Shown piece after piece: positions 6,736-14,993 of a stretch of DNA of 19,833 nt. Within the stretch, counting starts at the first letter, position 1, and every line of letters starts with the position of its first letter. Origin of the DNA: Akkermansiaceae bacterium (GTDB taxonomy: Bacteria; Verrucomicrobiota; Verrucomicrobiia; Verrucomicrobiales; Akkermansiaceae); NCBI GenBank assembly GCA_018676385.1, contig JABHEX010000123.1, positions 1 through 19,833 on the forward strand, given 5' to 3'. The notes beneath the pieces were generated by a model, which was not told the DNA's origin, searched no databases, and was given only the letters and a program-made list of their open reading frames with translations. Made by a program: the position numbers and the translations under genes.

Positions 6736-8010
6736 CTAACGCATCTGCTCAATCGCCAACCGAATTCCTTTCGCTTTATCAAGCGTCTCTCGGTATTCGG
6801 CGGCCGGATCGGAGTCAGCAACGATCCCTGCACCCACATGGTAATCGAGTGTTTCTCCTTCTTTGACGAGCGTCCGGATAGGAATATTGAACTGGCTCTC
6901 ACCGTTGAATCCGATGTATCCCATCGCGCCCGTGTAGAGACCTCTTGCGACAGGTTCTAACTCGGCAATGATTTCCATGGCACGCTTTTTGGGCGCACCT
7001 GTGATACTCCCTCCGGGAAAACACGCCGCGAGTGCTTGCAGGTGATCGACATCCTCTCTCAACGTGCCTGTTACAGTGGACACCAAATGAAAAACCTGTT
7101 CCAGTTTCTCAAGCGCAAGCATATCCGCCACGCGAACCGTTCCAAAATCACAAACCTGACCCAGATCGTTACGTTCCAAATCAGTAATCATGACCAGTTC
7201 CGCATTCTCTTTTTCAGATTCTAACAATTCTTTCGCGGCCGCACGATCGCTTGCCTCATCGTGCCCCCTCGGACGAGTTCCCTTAATCGGACGCGTCTCT
7301 ATACTACGCCCACTCATTCGCAGAAATGTTTCTGGCGATGAGGAAAGGATTTCACGCCCGCCCAGATCCATCCATGCTGCGAGCGGGGATGGACTGAGTT
7401 TTCGTAATTGTTGGTAGAGAGAAAAGAACGAGCCGTCTCCACACACAGCACGAAATTGTTGTGTTAGGTTAACTTGGTAGATATCTCCTGCCGCAATGTA
7501 TTCTTGAATACGCGCGACACTTTGTTCGTATTCACCTTGTGTCGTAGACGCACTAAAATTACTGATCGTTGGAGGTTTTGACTCTTCTGTCGGCGAGGCA
7601 GAAATCTTATCTGCTAAATTACCGCATTGCCACCACTGGTTGCGGTCGTGTTGATACACAAGCATCTCAGGATAGATGCCAAAACAGTAATCACCTTCGT
7701 AATCGATCCAGCCACAGGCGGCACCCATCGGGAAACCAAACGAAGGATAGTGCGTTTGGTAGTCTGCCAACTTGTCACGCAGATAGTCCAAGTCTTGCCT
7801 ATTGTGAATTACACCCGTGAGGGTTTCCACAGGGCGCGCCGCGATGATCGATATGGGTGCATGAGTGTGTGGAGGAAGGTTCCCTGAGCTATCAAAAAAT
7901 ACCAGCCCCGGCAGATGCCTAAGCGCGGCTGCTACCTGAGCAGGCTCCATACAAATATCCACCCGACACGGCGGGCGGGCTTGATCCAGGATGTCGGGCA
8001 CGACGGACAT
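6736..8010 (-). CDS. pabB: Aminodeoxychorismate synthase component I (PabB)
   Basis: Joins chorismate and ammonia into 4-amino-4-deoxychorismate for p-aminobenzoate and folate synthesis. The 424-residue form contains the chorismate-binding core: EYIAAGDIYQVNLTQ (170-184), SSSPETFL (223-230), RPIKGTRPRG (240-249), ENAELVMITDLERNDLG (268-284), FPGGSITGAPKKRAMEII (331-348) and YHVGAGIVADSDPAAEY (390-406). Lys243 in PIKGT is the PabB-specific nucleophile position; anthranilate synthase TrpE has PIAGT, so this is PabB rather than TrpE. No amidotransferase domain (PabA) is fused or adjacent. An in-frame ATG at 8070 would add 20 residues, including a hydrophobic cysteine-rich stretch; I prefer 8010 because MSVVPD begins the family-like region, but neither start has a clear ribosome site. 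No lyase (PabC) is next to it. Confidence 0.92.
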   Translation of the reverse strand: MSVVPDILDQARPPCRVDICMEPAQVAAALRHLPGLVFFDSSGNLPPHTHAPISIIAARPVETLTGVIHNRQDLDYLRDKLADYQTHYPSFGFPMGAACGWIDYEGDYCFGIYPEMLVYQHDRNQWWQCGNLADKISASPTEESKPPTISNFSASTTQGEYEQSVARIQEYIAAGDIYQVNLTQQFRAVCGDGSFFSLYQQLRKLSPSPLAAWMDLGGREILSSSPETFLRMSGRSIETRPIKGTRPRGHDEASDRAAAKELLESEKENAELVMITDLERNDLGQVCDFGTVRVADMLALEKLEQVFHLVSTVTGTLREDVDHLQALAACFPGGSITGAPKKRAMEIIAELEPVARGLYTGAMGYIGFNGESQFNIPIRTLVKEGETLDYHVGAGIVADSDPAAEYRETLDKAKGIRLAIEQMR

Positions 8011-8148
8011 TACGAAACAAATGAAAAGGCAAACTAGCTGATGCGCAAGTGCAGATTGCCTAAAGCCCAAATAGTATTACCACAAGAGGGCTCAAATGTT
8101 TCCTTCATTGACAGTTGAACCATTGATTGTCAGCTTCTTAGAACACCT

Positions 8149-9315
8149 ATGAAACTCATGAGCGAGCCTCCTGAAGATGGCACACAGGCATCACCAAGCC
8201 GCACATCACGCCATACATTCACTATCGCCTGCTGGCTGATGGCATTAATAGCATTTGCCCAGCTCATTAGTATTGGCACAGCACTTGCCGTACGCCATAG
8301 CCAGCCTGAAAATAAAACAGCCCTGCCATTACCAGGATTACCCGCACCCGTCGGGCTGATCGAACCACGTAGTTTGAAAGAAATTCTTGCCAGCTATGAC
8401 AGTGGTGCAGAAACCGCGATACAACATACTGGGGAACCACCTCTCGTCTCCACCGTTATCCCCAATGTTACACCCAGCATTGCGGCAGAAACTTCCAAAT
8501 ATCCGGTGATTGCTGATCCACAAGTCGAGCGCCTTGTTGAGGAATCACGAAAGCTTCGCATGAGTGGCGATATGATGCGCTCGATGCTTAAGCTTGATGA
8601 AGCAGAACGTATCGACCCATCGGAATCCGCGGTCATCTATCAAAAAGCCCTGCTGTTTGAAGATATGGGCATTTTCTCCAAGGCAGCCGATCACTACCAA
8701 AAAATTCAGCAACGCGGTATTCAGGCAGGAATTTACTACCATCTCTCTGCACGCAAGCTCACCAAAGGAATGGATACTTGGAGAGCTAGACTAAACGATA
8801 TTGCTATAGGACCCATGAAAATTCGTCCAAGTGGCGACGGTAAACAAGCGGCCTGCACGATTACGCTGCTGGCCCGACCGGACAAACCGATCGATGTAGA
8901 AGATGTTGAAATTCAAGCACATTTCTATGATAAACTTACTAGCGGGGAGATCAAAAAAGCTCTTGAAAGCTCAAGTTTTACTCGCAACTGGGCGGACAAC
9001 AAAGTGGACTGGCGTGAGCCTGGTAACGAGGAAACTTTCATTATCGATTATACCATTCCCGATGGTGATCAAGTAAATGACCACCTGCTTGGACGCAGGC
9101 AATTTTACGGCTGTGTCGTCGTGTTACTTTACAAAAGCAAAATTATCGATCAACAAGCATCACCTGGTCACCTCAACAGCGTCCACAGCAACAAGACAAA
9201 CTCACGCAATTTGGATCTAGAACCTGATCCTTGGCTTCCATCTGATACCGAAGGCCTTCTTCCTAGCAGGAACAATTATGGCTCTGGTATCAATCCTCCG
9301 CTACCCTCCCGCTAG
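8149..9315 (+). CDS. Membrane-anchored TPR-like protein of unknown function
   Basis: A 388-residue protein. Polar N-terminus, one membrane helix (about 24-47), a Pro-rich linker (about 58-120), then helical repeats resembling two TPR units (about 127-195, with LKLDEAERIDPSESAVIYQK and the next unit starting near 167). A probable beta-strand domain follows (about 215-335) with TITLLARP, VEIQAHFYDK, TFIIDYTIPD and FYGCVVVLLYKSK. The tail is Ser/Asn/Pro-rich. Topology suggests a short cytoplasmic end and a large periplasmic part. No catalytic motif is seen and I do not recognise a named family. It is the first of four same-strand genes leading to a peptidoglycan amidase, so I infer an envelope role. 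Start is ATG 8149 or the in-frame ATG at 8158; neither has a good ribosome site. Confidence 0.75.
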   Translation: MKLMSEPPEDGTQASPSRTSRHTFTIACWLMALIAFAQLISIGTALAVRHSQPENKTALPLPGLPAPVGLIEPRSLKEILASYDSGAETAIQHTGEPPLVSTVIPNVTPSIAAETSKYPVIADPQVERLVEESRKLRMSGDMMRSMLKLDEAERIDPSESAVIYQKALLFEDMGIFSKAADHYQKIQQRGIQAGIYYHLSARKLTKGMDTWRARLNDIAIGPMKIRPSGDGKQAACTITLLARPDKPIDVEDVEIQAHFYDKLTSGEIKKALESSSFTRNWADNKVDWREPGNEETFIIDYTIPDGDQVNDHLLGRRQFYGCVVVLLYKSKIIDQQASPGHLNSVHSNKTNSRNLDLEPDPWLPSDTEGLLPSRNNYGSGINPPLPSR

Positions 9316-9418
9316 TCATATTTCTCATAGATCTACAAAAAATTAACATCGTACGCCATTACTGTTGCCATAAAACCAGAATAAACCCAACATTGTTTGA
9401 ACACAATAATTTGTCATA

Positions 9419-10924
9419 GTGAGCGAACAAGAGAATAGCCTTAATGCAGGCCTTCAGGTAGGTGATTACATGGTTGGTGAACTTCTTGCCAGAGGCACCA
9501 ACACACAATTGTGGCAAGCAACTCAACAGTCGGTTCAGCGTGAAGTAATTCTAAGCAGTGCAAATGTATGCCTAGCCAACGACAAAAATCTAAGGGCAAG
9601 CTTCATTAATGATGTGCGTACGAAAGCGTCTCTTGACCACCCACTAATAGGCTCCGTTTTGGAAGCCGTTAATGATGAAAAATATTGTTTTTTTGCAATG
9701 GAAAAACTCAACGGGCTCACCCTGAGTAACTTCTGTGATGAGAGTAAAAGAATTTCACCCGTGCATGTCGTACGCGTCCTACGAAACATCGCCAGTGCAT
9801 GCAAATACCTAGAGGATCGGGACATAAGGTCACGCCCAATCTCTCAACACGATATTTTTATTGATGACTTATTTCATTGCAGAATCGCCAACATGGCAGT
9901 CAGTGGAAAAATAGATCACAATGTGTCGACTCAGGATAAGCAGCTCATCGGGCAACTATTTTATGATATAATCGAACATGGAAAACCAGGATCTACTCGC
10001 ACCATATCGTTGTTAAACTATATGCGGGATCTAGGGCGCAGCCTGCCACTCAGCTGGAAAAAAATTCACGACTTAGCCGACGAAGTTGAGCGACAACTTA
10101 CTCAGCCAATTGTATCAAAAAGTATTCAAAGTCCAACTATGCGTATGTCTAGCGAGGCTAACCGTAATTTGCCTAACAAAATACTCATCGCCACAACAGT
10201 AATCGCCGTCATTACAGGACTTGTATATTTTTTTACTAATACCAAAACAAATCCAACAGCTCGTGCACTACCCAATATGGTGCTCATTCCAGCAGGCAAG
10301 TATGCGGGGCCAAACGGCTTCAATGTCAGATTACGTCAATATTCAATCGATGCCCATGAGGTCACTATTAACCAGTATGCCGAATTTCTTGATGCTCTTA
10401 GCCTGTTAAACGAGGAAAATAAAAATGTGTTTCAACATGAGGACCAGCCGGCCGAGAAAAAATCACATGAACCGGATGACTGGTCTGCACTGCACTCAGC
10501 CGCCAAAGAAGGCAGTCTTTGGAAAAACTTAAAAATAGATCTGAACTATCCCATCGTAGGGGTCGACTGGTGGGACGCTTACGCTTATGCCGAATGGATG
10601 GGGCGTCGTCTACCTACCCGCGAAGAGTGGTATGCAGCCTGCACATCAAGTGACGATCCAGAGGAGCTTAAGCCAAGCGGCTGGCTACCAGTCGACCGTG
10701 CCGAAAAAACAAAAAAATCAATCTACGGTCTGGCTGGTAATGTCAGTGAGTGGACCAGAAAACGCAGCCTCAACTCGGCCGATCCCAGTCAACCAGCACG
10801 GTATGTCATTTGTGGCGCATCGTATCTAAAACCTCACTACGGAGTGCGCGCCATAGAATGGGTAGACGATCGCAGTCTGCGCAGATCCGACCTTGGCTTC
10901 CGAACACTTGGCTCAACACCTTAG
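9419..10924 (+). CDS. Membrane pseudokinase fused to FGE/sulfatase-modifying-factor-like domain
   Basis: A 501-residue protein starting at GTG; the next ATG (residue 18) would cut into the domain's first strand. Residues 12-225 align with a bacterial Ser/Thr kinase fold: degenerate glycine loop LLARGTNTQLW (22-32), LDHPLIGSVLEAV (72-84), FFAMEKLNGLTL (91-102) and a catalytic-loop region DRDIRSRPISQHDIFID. Catalytic positions are lost: the beta3 Lys is S46, HRD reads SRP (138-140), the loop Asn is D145, and DFG reads NMA (158-160). One membrane helix follows (254-273). Residues 286-497 form an FGE/SUMF1-like domain: MVLIPAGKY, IDAHEVTINQYAEFL, YPIVGVDWWDAYAYAEWMGRRLPTREEW, YGLAGNVSEW, DLGFRTLG. 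The paired C-terminal active-site cysteines of true FGE are absent; the only nearby Cys is C465. I infer a binding or signalling protein, with the kinase-like part cytoplasmic and the FGE-like part periplasmic. Confidence 0.85.
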   Translation: MSEQENSLNAGLQVGDYMVGELLARGTNTQLWQATQQSVQREVILSSANVCLANDKNLRASFINDVRTKASLDHPLIGSVLEAVNDEKYCFFAMEKLNGLTLSNFCDESKRISPVHVVRVLRNIASACKYLEDRDIRSRPISQHDIFIDDLFHCRIANMAVSGKIDHNVSTQDKQLIGQLFYDIIEHGKPGSTRTISLLNYMRDLGRSLPLSWKKIHDLADEVERQLTQPIVSKSIQSPTMRMSSEANRNLPNKILIATTVIAVITGLVYFFTNTKTNPTARALPNMVLIPAGKYAGPNGFNVRLRQYSIDAHEVTINQYAEFLDALSLLNEENKNVFQHEDQPAEKKSHEPDDWSALHSAAKEGSLWKNLKIDLNYPIVGVDWWDAYAYAEWMGRRLPTREEWYAACTSSDDPEELKPSGWLPVDRAEKTKKSIYGLAGNVSEWTRKRSLNSADPSQPARYVICGASYLKPHYGVRAIEWVDDRSLRRSDLGFRTLGSTP

Positions 10925-10980
10925 GTGTAAGGTTGTATGGTTGACGCCAAAGATAGAAACGCCTAGTCTTAAGCACATCT

Positions 10981-11910
10981 ATGAATTTGAACATCTTGAC
11001 TAAAACTAATCTAAGCTACCAGCCCAGTAGCAGACTTCTTGGTTTCGCAAACTTAGTCATACTTGCAATCGTATTTTTTGCAGGGGCACGTGTACAGGCA
11101 CAAATTGACCTCAGGCTGGAGATGAGCAAACAAAGCTACATTCTGAACGAACCCGTTACAGCCACGCTCTACATCACTAATCATGCTGGCAAAGAACTAG
11201 TCTTCCGAGGAAACAACGCACGTCCATGGTTAAACTTTCATCTGGTATCTAACGGCAAAGCAATTTCCCCCGCACGGCGTATGAATTACAAACCAGTCGT
11301 TATCCCAGCGGGACAAACCGTATCTCGCAACATCAACATCAATTCTACCTACTCACTTGGTCGTATGGGGAATTACACCTGTACTGCTACAGTGAATATG
11401 CCTGGACCAACTCGTAGCGGATTTAGCTCCAACCGTGATCAATTTAATATCACCGGAGGACGTCCCATCTGGACACAACGCGCCGGCATTCCAGAGGCAC
11501 CTGGTGAAATACGTGAATATAAACTTCTCACTTTTTCAGGTAATCGCGCCCTTGAACTATACGCTCAGGTTTCTTCAGCAAATTCAGGGTTACACATTGC
11601 CACCATACCACTGGGAAATGTAATCATGCTGCGCAAACCAACGGGAACTCTGGACAGCGCAAATAACATGCATGCACTTTACCAAGTAAGACCTGCAATT
11701 TTTACACATGTTACCATTTCTCCAAATGGCCGTTTGCTCTCTATCAGCCACCATAAACGAGGGAAGTCAGGCGGCGACCCAAGACTTTACCTGCTAAACG
11801 ATAACGTGGTTGTAGCAGGGGCCATACCTTTTAACCCTGAAGCCGAAGCAGCACAGCGGAAAAAAATTCGCAACATTTCCGAGCGGCCTCCATTTACATA
11901 TAGAAATTAA
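10981..11910 (+). CDS. Secreted beta-rich protein of unknown function
   Basis: A 309-residue protein with a long N-region and a signal peptide whose hydrophobic core is about 20-35, with likely cleavage after VQA (38-40). The mature N-terminal part (about 42-155) looks like an Ig-like or BsuPI/CARDB-like beta-sandwich: DLRLEMSKQSYILNEPVTATLYITN, then VIPAGQTVSRNI and MGNYTCTATVNMPG. This resembles carrier-type beta domains rather than an enzyme. The C-terminal half (about 170-295) has further strands, including HVTISPNGRLLSISHHKRG and PRLYLLNDN, without recognised motifs. No catalytic residues are evident. It lies 56 bases after the pseudokinase-FGE gene and 34 bases before the amidase gene, so co-transcription with both is likely. 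I cannot name the family. Confidence 0.7.
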   Translation: MNLNILTKTNLSYQPSSRLLGFANLVILAIVFFAGARVQAQIDLRLEMSKQSYILNEPVTATLYITNHAGKELVFRGNNARPWLNFHLVSNGKAISPARRMNYKPVVIPAGQTVSRNININSTYSLGRMGNYTCTATVNMPGPTRSGFSSNRDQFNITGGRPIWTQRAGIPEAPGEIREYKLLTFSGNRALELYAQVSSANSGLHIATIPLGNVIMLRKPTGTLDSANNMHALYQVRPAIFTHVTISPNGRLLSISHHKRGKSGGDPRLYLLNDNVVVAGAIPFNPEAEAAQRKKIRNISERPPFTYRN

Positions 11911-11944
11911 CCTATTCACAACATAGACGAGCCTAAGCCATCGC

Positions 11945-12559
11945 ATGATCTCCAGAAAAACGCACAGGTTCTTGTTAGCCTGTATCACCTTAATCGTATT
12001 ACTAGTAGGCACAACGCAAGCCAAGAGCTTTCGTTATGTCGTTATCGACCCGGGACACGGCGGCCACGACAAAGGAGGAAACTCAGGAAAAGTTTATGAG
12101 AAACACCTCGCGCTCGATACAGCTCTGCGACTTGAGTATATCCTCAAACAACGTGGCATTAGCACGAAAATGACGCGCCGCAGCGATGTATTTATTTCAT
12201 TGCCTAGACGAGTCGCAATTGGCAAACGCTACAGCAGGTCAATCTTTGTTAGCATTCACTTTAATCACGCATGGAGGAGGGAGGCCAGCGGGTTAGAGAC
12301 TTTCTATCACGGATCAGAAGGCAAGAAACTCGCCAACCATGTCCAGAGGGGCATCACCAGCAAATTAAGCACTCCAAATCGTGGAGCTAAATATGCACGC
12401 TTTTACGTCATTCGTAACTCAAAATATCCAGCTATACTCGTTGAGGGTGGTTTTGTTTCCAACAGAAAAGAGCGGGAGCGGATGAAAAAAGCGTGGTTCC
12501 GACAATCACTCGCCGAGGGAATTGCCGAGGGAATTCTAAAATACAAACAAAGCTGGTAA
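11945..12559 (+). CDS. N-acetylmuramoyl-L-alanine amidase (Amidase_3, AmiC-like), periplasmic
   Basis: Cleaves the bond between N-acetylmuramic acid and L-alanine of peptidoglycan. The protein has 204 residues: signal peptide to about 26 (TTQA cleavage region), then one Amidase_3 domain. Zinc ligands are H38 (DPGHGG), E52 (VYEKHLAL) and H105 (SIHFNHA); the catalytic Glu is E167 (ILVEGGFVSN). It lacks the N-terminal AMIN domain of E. coli AmiB/AmiC and any SPOR or LysM targeting domain, so localisation or activation may depend on partners. In the AmiA-C family activity is held back by an inserted regulatory helix; here the region between H105 and E167 is short, suggesting a constitutively open enzyme or different control. 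The three upstream same-strand genes, all exported or membrane proteins, are candidates for that control. Confidence 0.92.
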   Translation: MISRKTHRFLLACITLIVLLVGTTQAKSFRYVVIDPGHGGHDKGGNSGKVYEKHLALDTALRLEYILKQRGISTKMTRRSDVFISLPRRVAIGKRYSRSIFVSIHFNHAWRREASGLETFYHGSEGKKLANHVQRGITSKLSTPNRGAKYARFYVIRNSKYPAILVEGGFVSNRKERERMKKAWFRQSLAEGIAEGILKYKQSW

Positions 12560-12640
12560 GTAATTTAGTATAGAACCTTATAGGCACACGGCGTGTAAAA
12601 ATTGGTTGGCTAAACTACAGTTTAAGGACGATCAATCAAC

Positions 12641-13420
12641 TTATGCGCGTTGCATGAGACCTTTACGCGATGCATGACGTGCTGAATGAAGGAGTGTTTT
12701 TGCAACATCCGTCCAAGTTCTCTCATCAGCCACGGCTAGTGCCTCAGTGAGGTTATCACCACCTCGGAACAAGAGATTGTAAGCACGTTTTATATCAGAG
12801 CGCTCCTCTGGGGTAAACCCCCCACGGCGAAGACCTATTACATTAAGTCCAGCCAATTCGTTGCGTCCATGTGCCATACAAAACGGCGGAACATCAAGAC
12901 TCACCACAGCATTTCCCTGAACGATTGAATAAGATCCAATGTGTATGAACTGATGAAATCCTCCCCCACCCCCAAGAAAAATGTGGTCGCCCATCTTAAT
13001 ATGGCCCGCGAGTAATACATTATTAGCTAAACTGTTATGACTACCCATTCTCACGTCATGCGCAAGATGCACCCCCGTCATTAGATAATTTTTATCCTCT
13101 ACTATCGTGCATTCCCCCTCTTCGATACTACGGTGAATAGTAACATACTCACGAATATTATTATTTGATCCAATCACAACACTACTGTTCGTCTTTGGAT
13201 CAAATCCTATCGACTGTGGCTCAGCACCAATAATGCTACCATAGCCAACACAATTTCCCTCACCCATAGTAGCACCTCCAGTGATCCAAGCTTGAGCACC
13301 AATCCTACACCCCATACCTATCTTAACCCCAGCATCAATAATGGTGAAGGCTCCGACGGTCACGTCATCAGCCAGCTCAGCTTGCTCACTTACAATCGCA
13401 CTTGGATGAATCTTGGGCAT
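12641..13420 (-). CDS. lpxA: Acyl-ACP--UDP-N-acetylglucosamine O-acyltransferase (LpxA)
   Basis: Transfers a 3-hydroxyacyl chain from ACP to UDP-GlcNAc, the first step of lipid A synthesis in the cytoplasm. The 259-residue length matches the family (262 in E. coli). Hexapeptide left-handed beta-helix repeats run through about 1-190, beginning with IHPSAIV. IREYVTIHRS (89-98) and HLAHDVRMG (118-126) are hallmarks; H121 corresponds to the catalytic H125 of E. coli and H118 to H122. DVPPFCMAHGR follows, and the helical C-terminal part contains GLRRGGFTPEERSDIKRAYNLLFRGG. It is the last of the minus-strand run ispF-radC-sulfatase-lpxA, 72 bases after the sulfatase stop, and is not beside lpxB, lpxD or fabZ as in many Gram-negatives. 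It shows that this organism makes lipid A-type lipopolysaccharide. Confidence 0.95.
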   Translation of the reverse strand: MPKIHPSAIVSEQAELADDVTVGAFTIIDAGVKIGMGCRIGAQAWITGGATMGEGNCVGYGSIIGAEPQSIGFDPKTNSSVVIGSNNNIREYVTIHRSIEEGECTIVEDKNYLMTGVHLAHDVRMGSHNSLANNVLLAGHIKMGDHIFLGGGGGFHQFIHIGSYSIVQGNAVVSLDVPPFCMAHGRNELAGLNVIGLRRGGFTPEERSDIKRAYNLLFRGGDNLTEALAVADERTWTDVAKTLLHSARHASRKGLMQRA

Positions 13421-13492
13421 AGAAGTATGCTATCCAGAATAGATCAGATCTCAAATGTTAAAGCTACTATCAGCCATGAAATACAGAGCTTC

Positions 13493-14962
13493 CTACTTAC
13501 CACGATGATTTTCTATCAATGGCAGCGCAAAATGAGGTTCACCAACGCGTGTTTGCAACCATCTTTTTTCTAGCTGCTTGACGATTTTAGGGTTTTTCTT
13601 AGCGAGGTCGTTTTGCTCGTTTCGATCAGTCTCAAGATCGTATAATTCCCATGGCGATGGCCCTTTTTCTCTTTTTAATCCACGTCGCAACGCCTTCCAT
13701 TTACCATCACGAATAGCAACAATTCCTCCATAGCCACTAAACTCCCAGATCATTGGCTCATGCCGCTTCGGTATTTTCCCGCCCATAAGCACCGGTAATA
13801 GCGATACGCCATCAAGATTTCCATTCGGTGCATCATCCAAAGTAGCCCGACCAACTGCAGCAAGAGTAGGAAACCAGTCTGGAAAATAACTTGCCGCATT
13901 AGTTGAACTTCCCGGCTTTATCATGCCATGCCAGCGAACGATCGTCGGCACGCGAATACCACCTTCATAACAACTTCCCTTACGTCCGCGAAGTCCACCA
14001 GTCGAGTTGAAGAATTGGGTGTCGACACCACCTACATCATGAGTCGGGCCATTGTCAGACGTGAAAATTACAAGAGTATTATCTGCAATCTCATGCTTAT
14101 TTAGCCGGTCAAGCACTTTGCCTATGTGTTCATCGAGATCTGAAATCATTGCTGCATAACCAGCGCGAGGACGCGGGTGGGGAATATACCCACGGTTTCC
14201 ACGATAGGGCTCTTTGTCCCATTCCTTGGGATATTTGTCGACCCACACTTGGGGAGGATGCATTGAGACATGAGGTTCCACAAACGGCAAATACAGGAAA
14301 AAGGGTTTGTCTTTATTAGAGTCAATAAATTTGAGACACTCAGCCAGAATCAAGTCGGGGGCATAGTTTTCATCGCGGTAATCAGCTGCGTTGACCTCAC
14401 CCTTGAGTTTTTTGATATGTCCAAGGATAGGGTTCTTGTTAACAGAAAGCTCTTTTCCATCACAATCAAGAAACGGAGGGTAAAAACTATGTGCATTTCG
14501 TTGGCAGTTAAAACCATAGTAATTGTCAAACCCTTGCTTGTTAGGATCTCCAGACGAGCCAGAAGGCCCAAGCCCCCACTTACCAAACGCACCAGTCGTG
14601 TAGCCAGCTTTTTTTAGTACCTCAGCGATGGTTAAGGCATCAGCCGTGATCGGCCACTGACCAGGGAAAGTTTTCCCATTACCAGAATCGCGGTTGCCAC
14701 GAATTTCCGCATGCGCTAAATGCTTGCCGGTCATCAGCACACATCGGGCAGGAGCGCAGACCGGTGCACCCGTGTAGTGCTGAGTGAATTTCATCCCCTC
14801 AGCAGCAAGCTGATCAATAACAGGGGTAATAATCTTTTCCTGCCCGTAACATCCTAATTCTCCGTATCCCAGATCATCAGCGAGAATAAAAACAATGTTA
14901 GGCAGCTTCGCTTCGACAGCCTGCACAATTATGAATGAGAAAATAACAGATAAATAATTCAT
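13493..14962 (-). CDS. Secreted sulfatase, formylglycine (S1) type
   Basis: Hydrolyses sulfate esters, most likely on sulfated polysaccharides, outside the cytoplasm. The 489-residue precursor has a signal peptide (1-18, cut at VEA/K). Metal-binding D29 and D30 lie in FILADDLGYG; C69 of PVCAPAR (C-x-P-x-R, 69-73) is the residue converted to formylglycine, followed by MTGKH with K80 and H81. Further conserved elements are GKWGLG (128-133), FVEPHVSMHPP (227-237) and TSDNGPTHD (301-309), and K328. Because Cys rather than Ser is present, maturation needs an FGE-type or other Cys-acting enzyme. The FGE-like protein elsewhere in this window lacks the catalytic cysteines and is probably not that enzyme. 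Specific substrate and subfamily cannot be assigned here. The gene sits between radC and lpxA, an unusual context for a catabolic enzyme. Confidence 0.93.
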   Translation of the reverse strand: MNYLSVIFSFIIVQAVEAKLPNIVFILADDLGYGELGCYGQEKIITPVIDQLAAEGMKFTQHYTGAPVCAPARCVLMTGKHLAHAEIRGNRDSGNGKTFPGQWPITADALTIAEVLKKAGYTTGAFGKWGLGPSGSSGDPNKQGFDNYYGFNCQRNAHSFYPPFLDCDGKELSVNKNPILGHIKKLKGEVNAADYRDENYAPDLILAECLKFIDSNKDKPFFLYLPFVEPHVSMHPPQVWVDKYPKEWDKEPYRGNRGYIPHPRPRAGYAAMISDLDEHIGKVLDRLNKHEIADNTLVIFTSDNGPTHDVGGVDTQFFNSTGGLRGRKGSCYEGGIRVPTIVRWHGMIKPGSSTNAASYFPDWFPTLAAVGRATLDDAPNGNLDGVSLLPVLMGGKIPKRHEPMIWEFSGYGGIVAIRDGKWKALRRGLKREKGPSPWELYDLETDRNEQNDLAKKNPKIVKQLEKRWLQTRVGEPHFALPLIENHRGK

Positions 14963-14993
14963 AGTTGTGCGATTTTTTACTTATTAAAATTTG

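Noticed and set aside
6736..8010. Anthranilate synthase TrpE as identity of this gene
   Set aside because: PIKGT with Lys at the nucleophile position is the PabB form; TrpE has Ala there.
9392..9407. Imperfect ATTGT-N6-ACAAT repeat before the pseudokinase GTG
   Set aside because: Five-base arms in an AT-rich gap; expected by chance and without a matching promoter.
12560..12640. Possible terminator in the convergent amidase/lpxA gap (TAAACT-AC-AGTTTA at 12611-12624 and ACAC-GGC-GTGT near 12582)
   Set aside because: Short or AT-only stems, and no T-run at the correct distance. A weak lpxA terminator is possible but not supportable.
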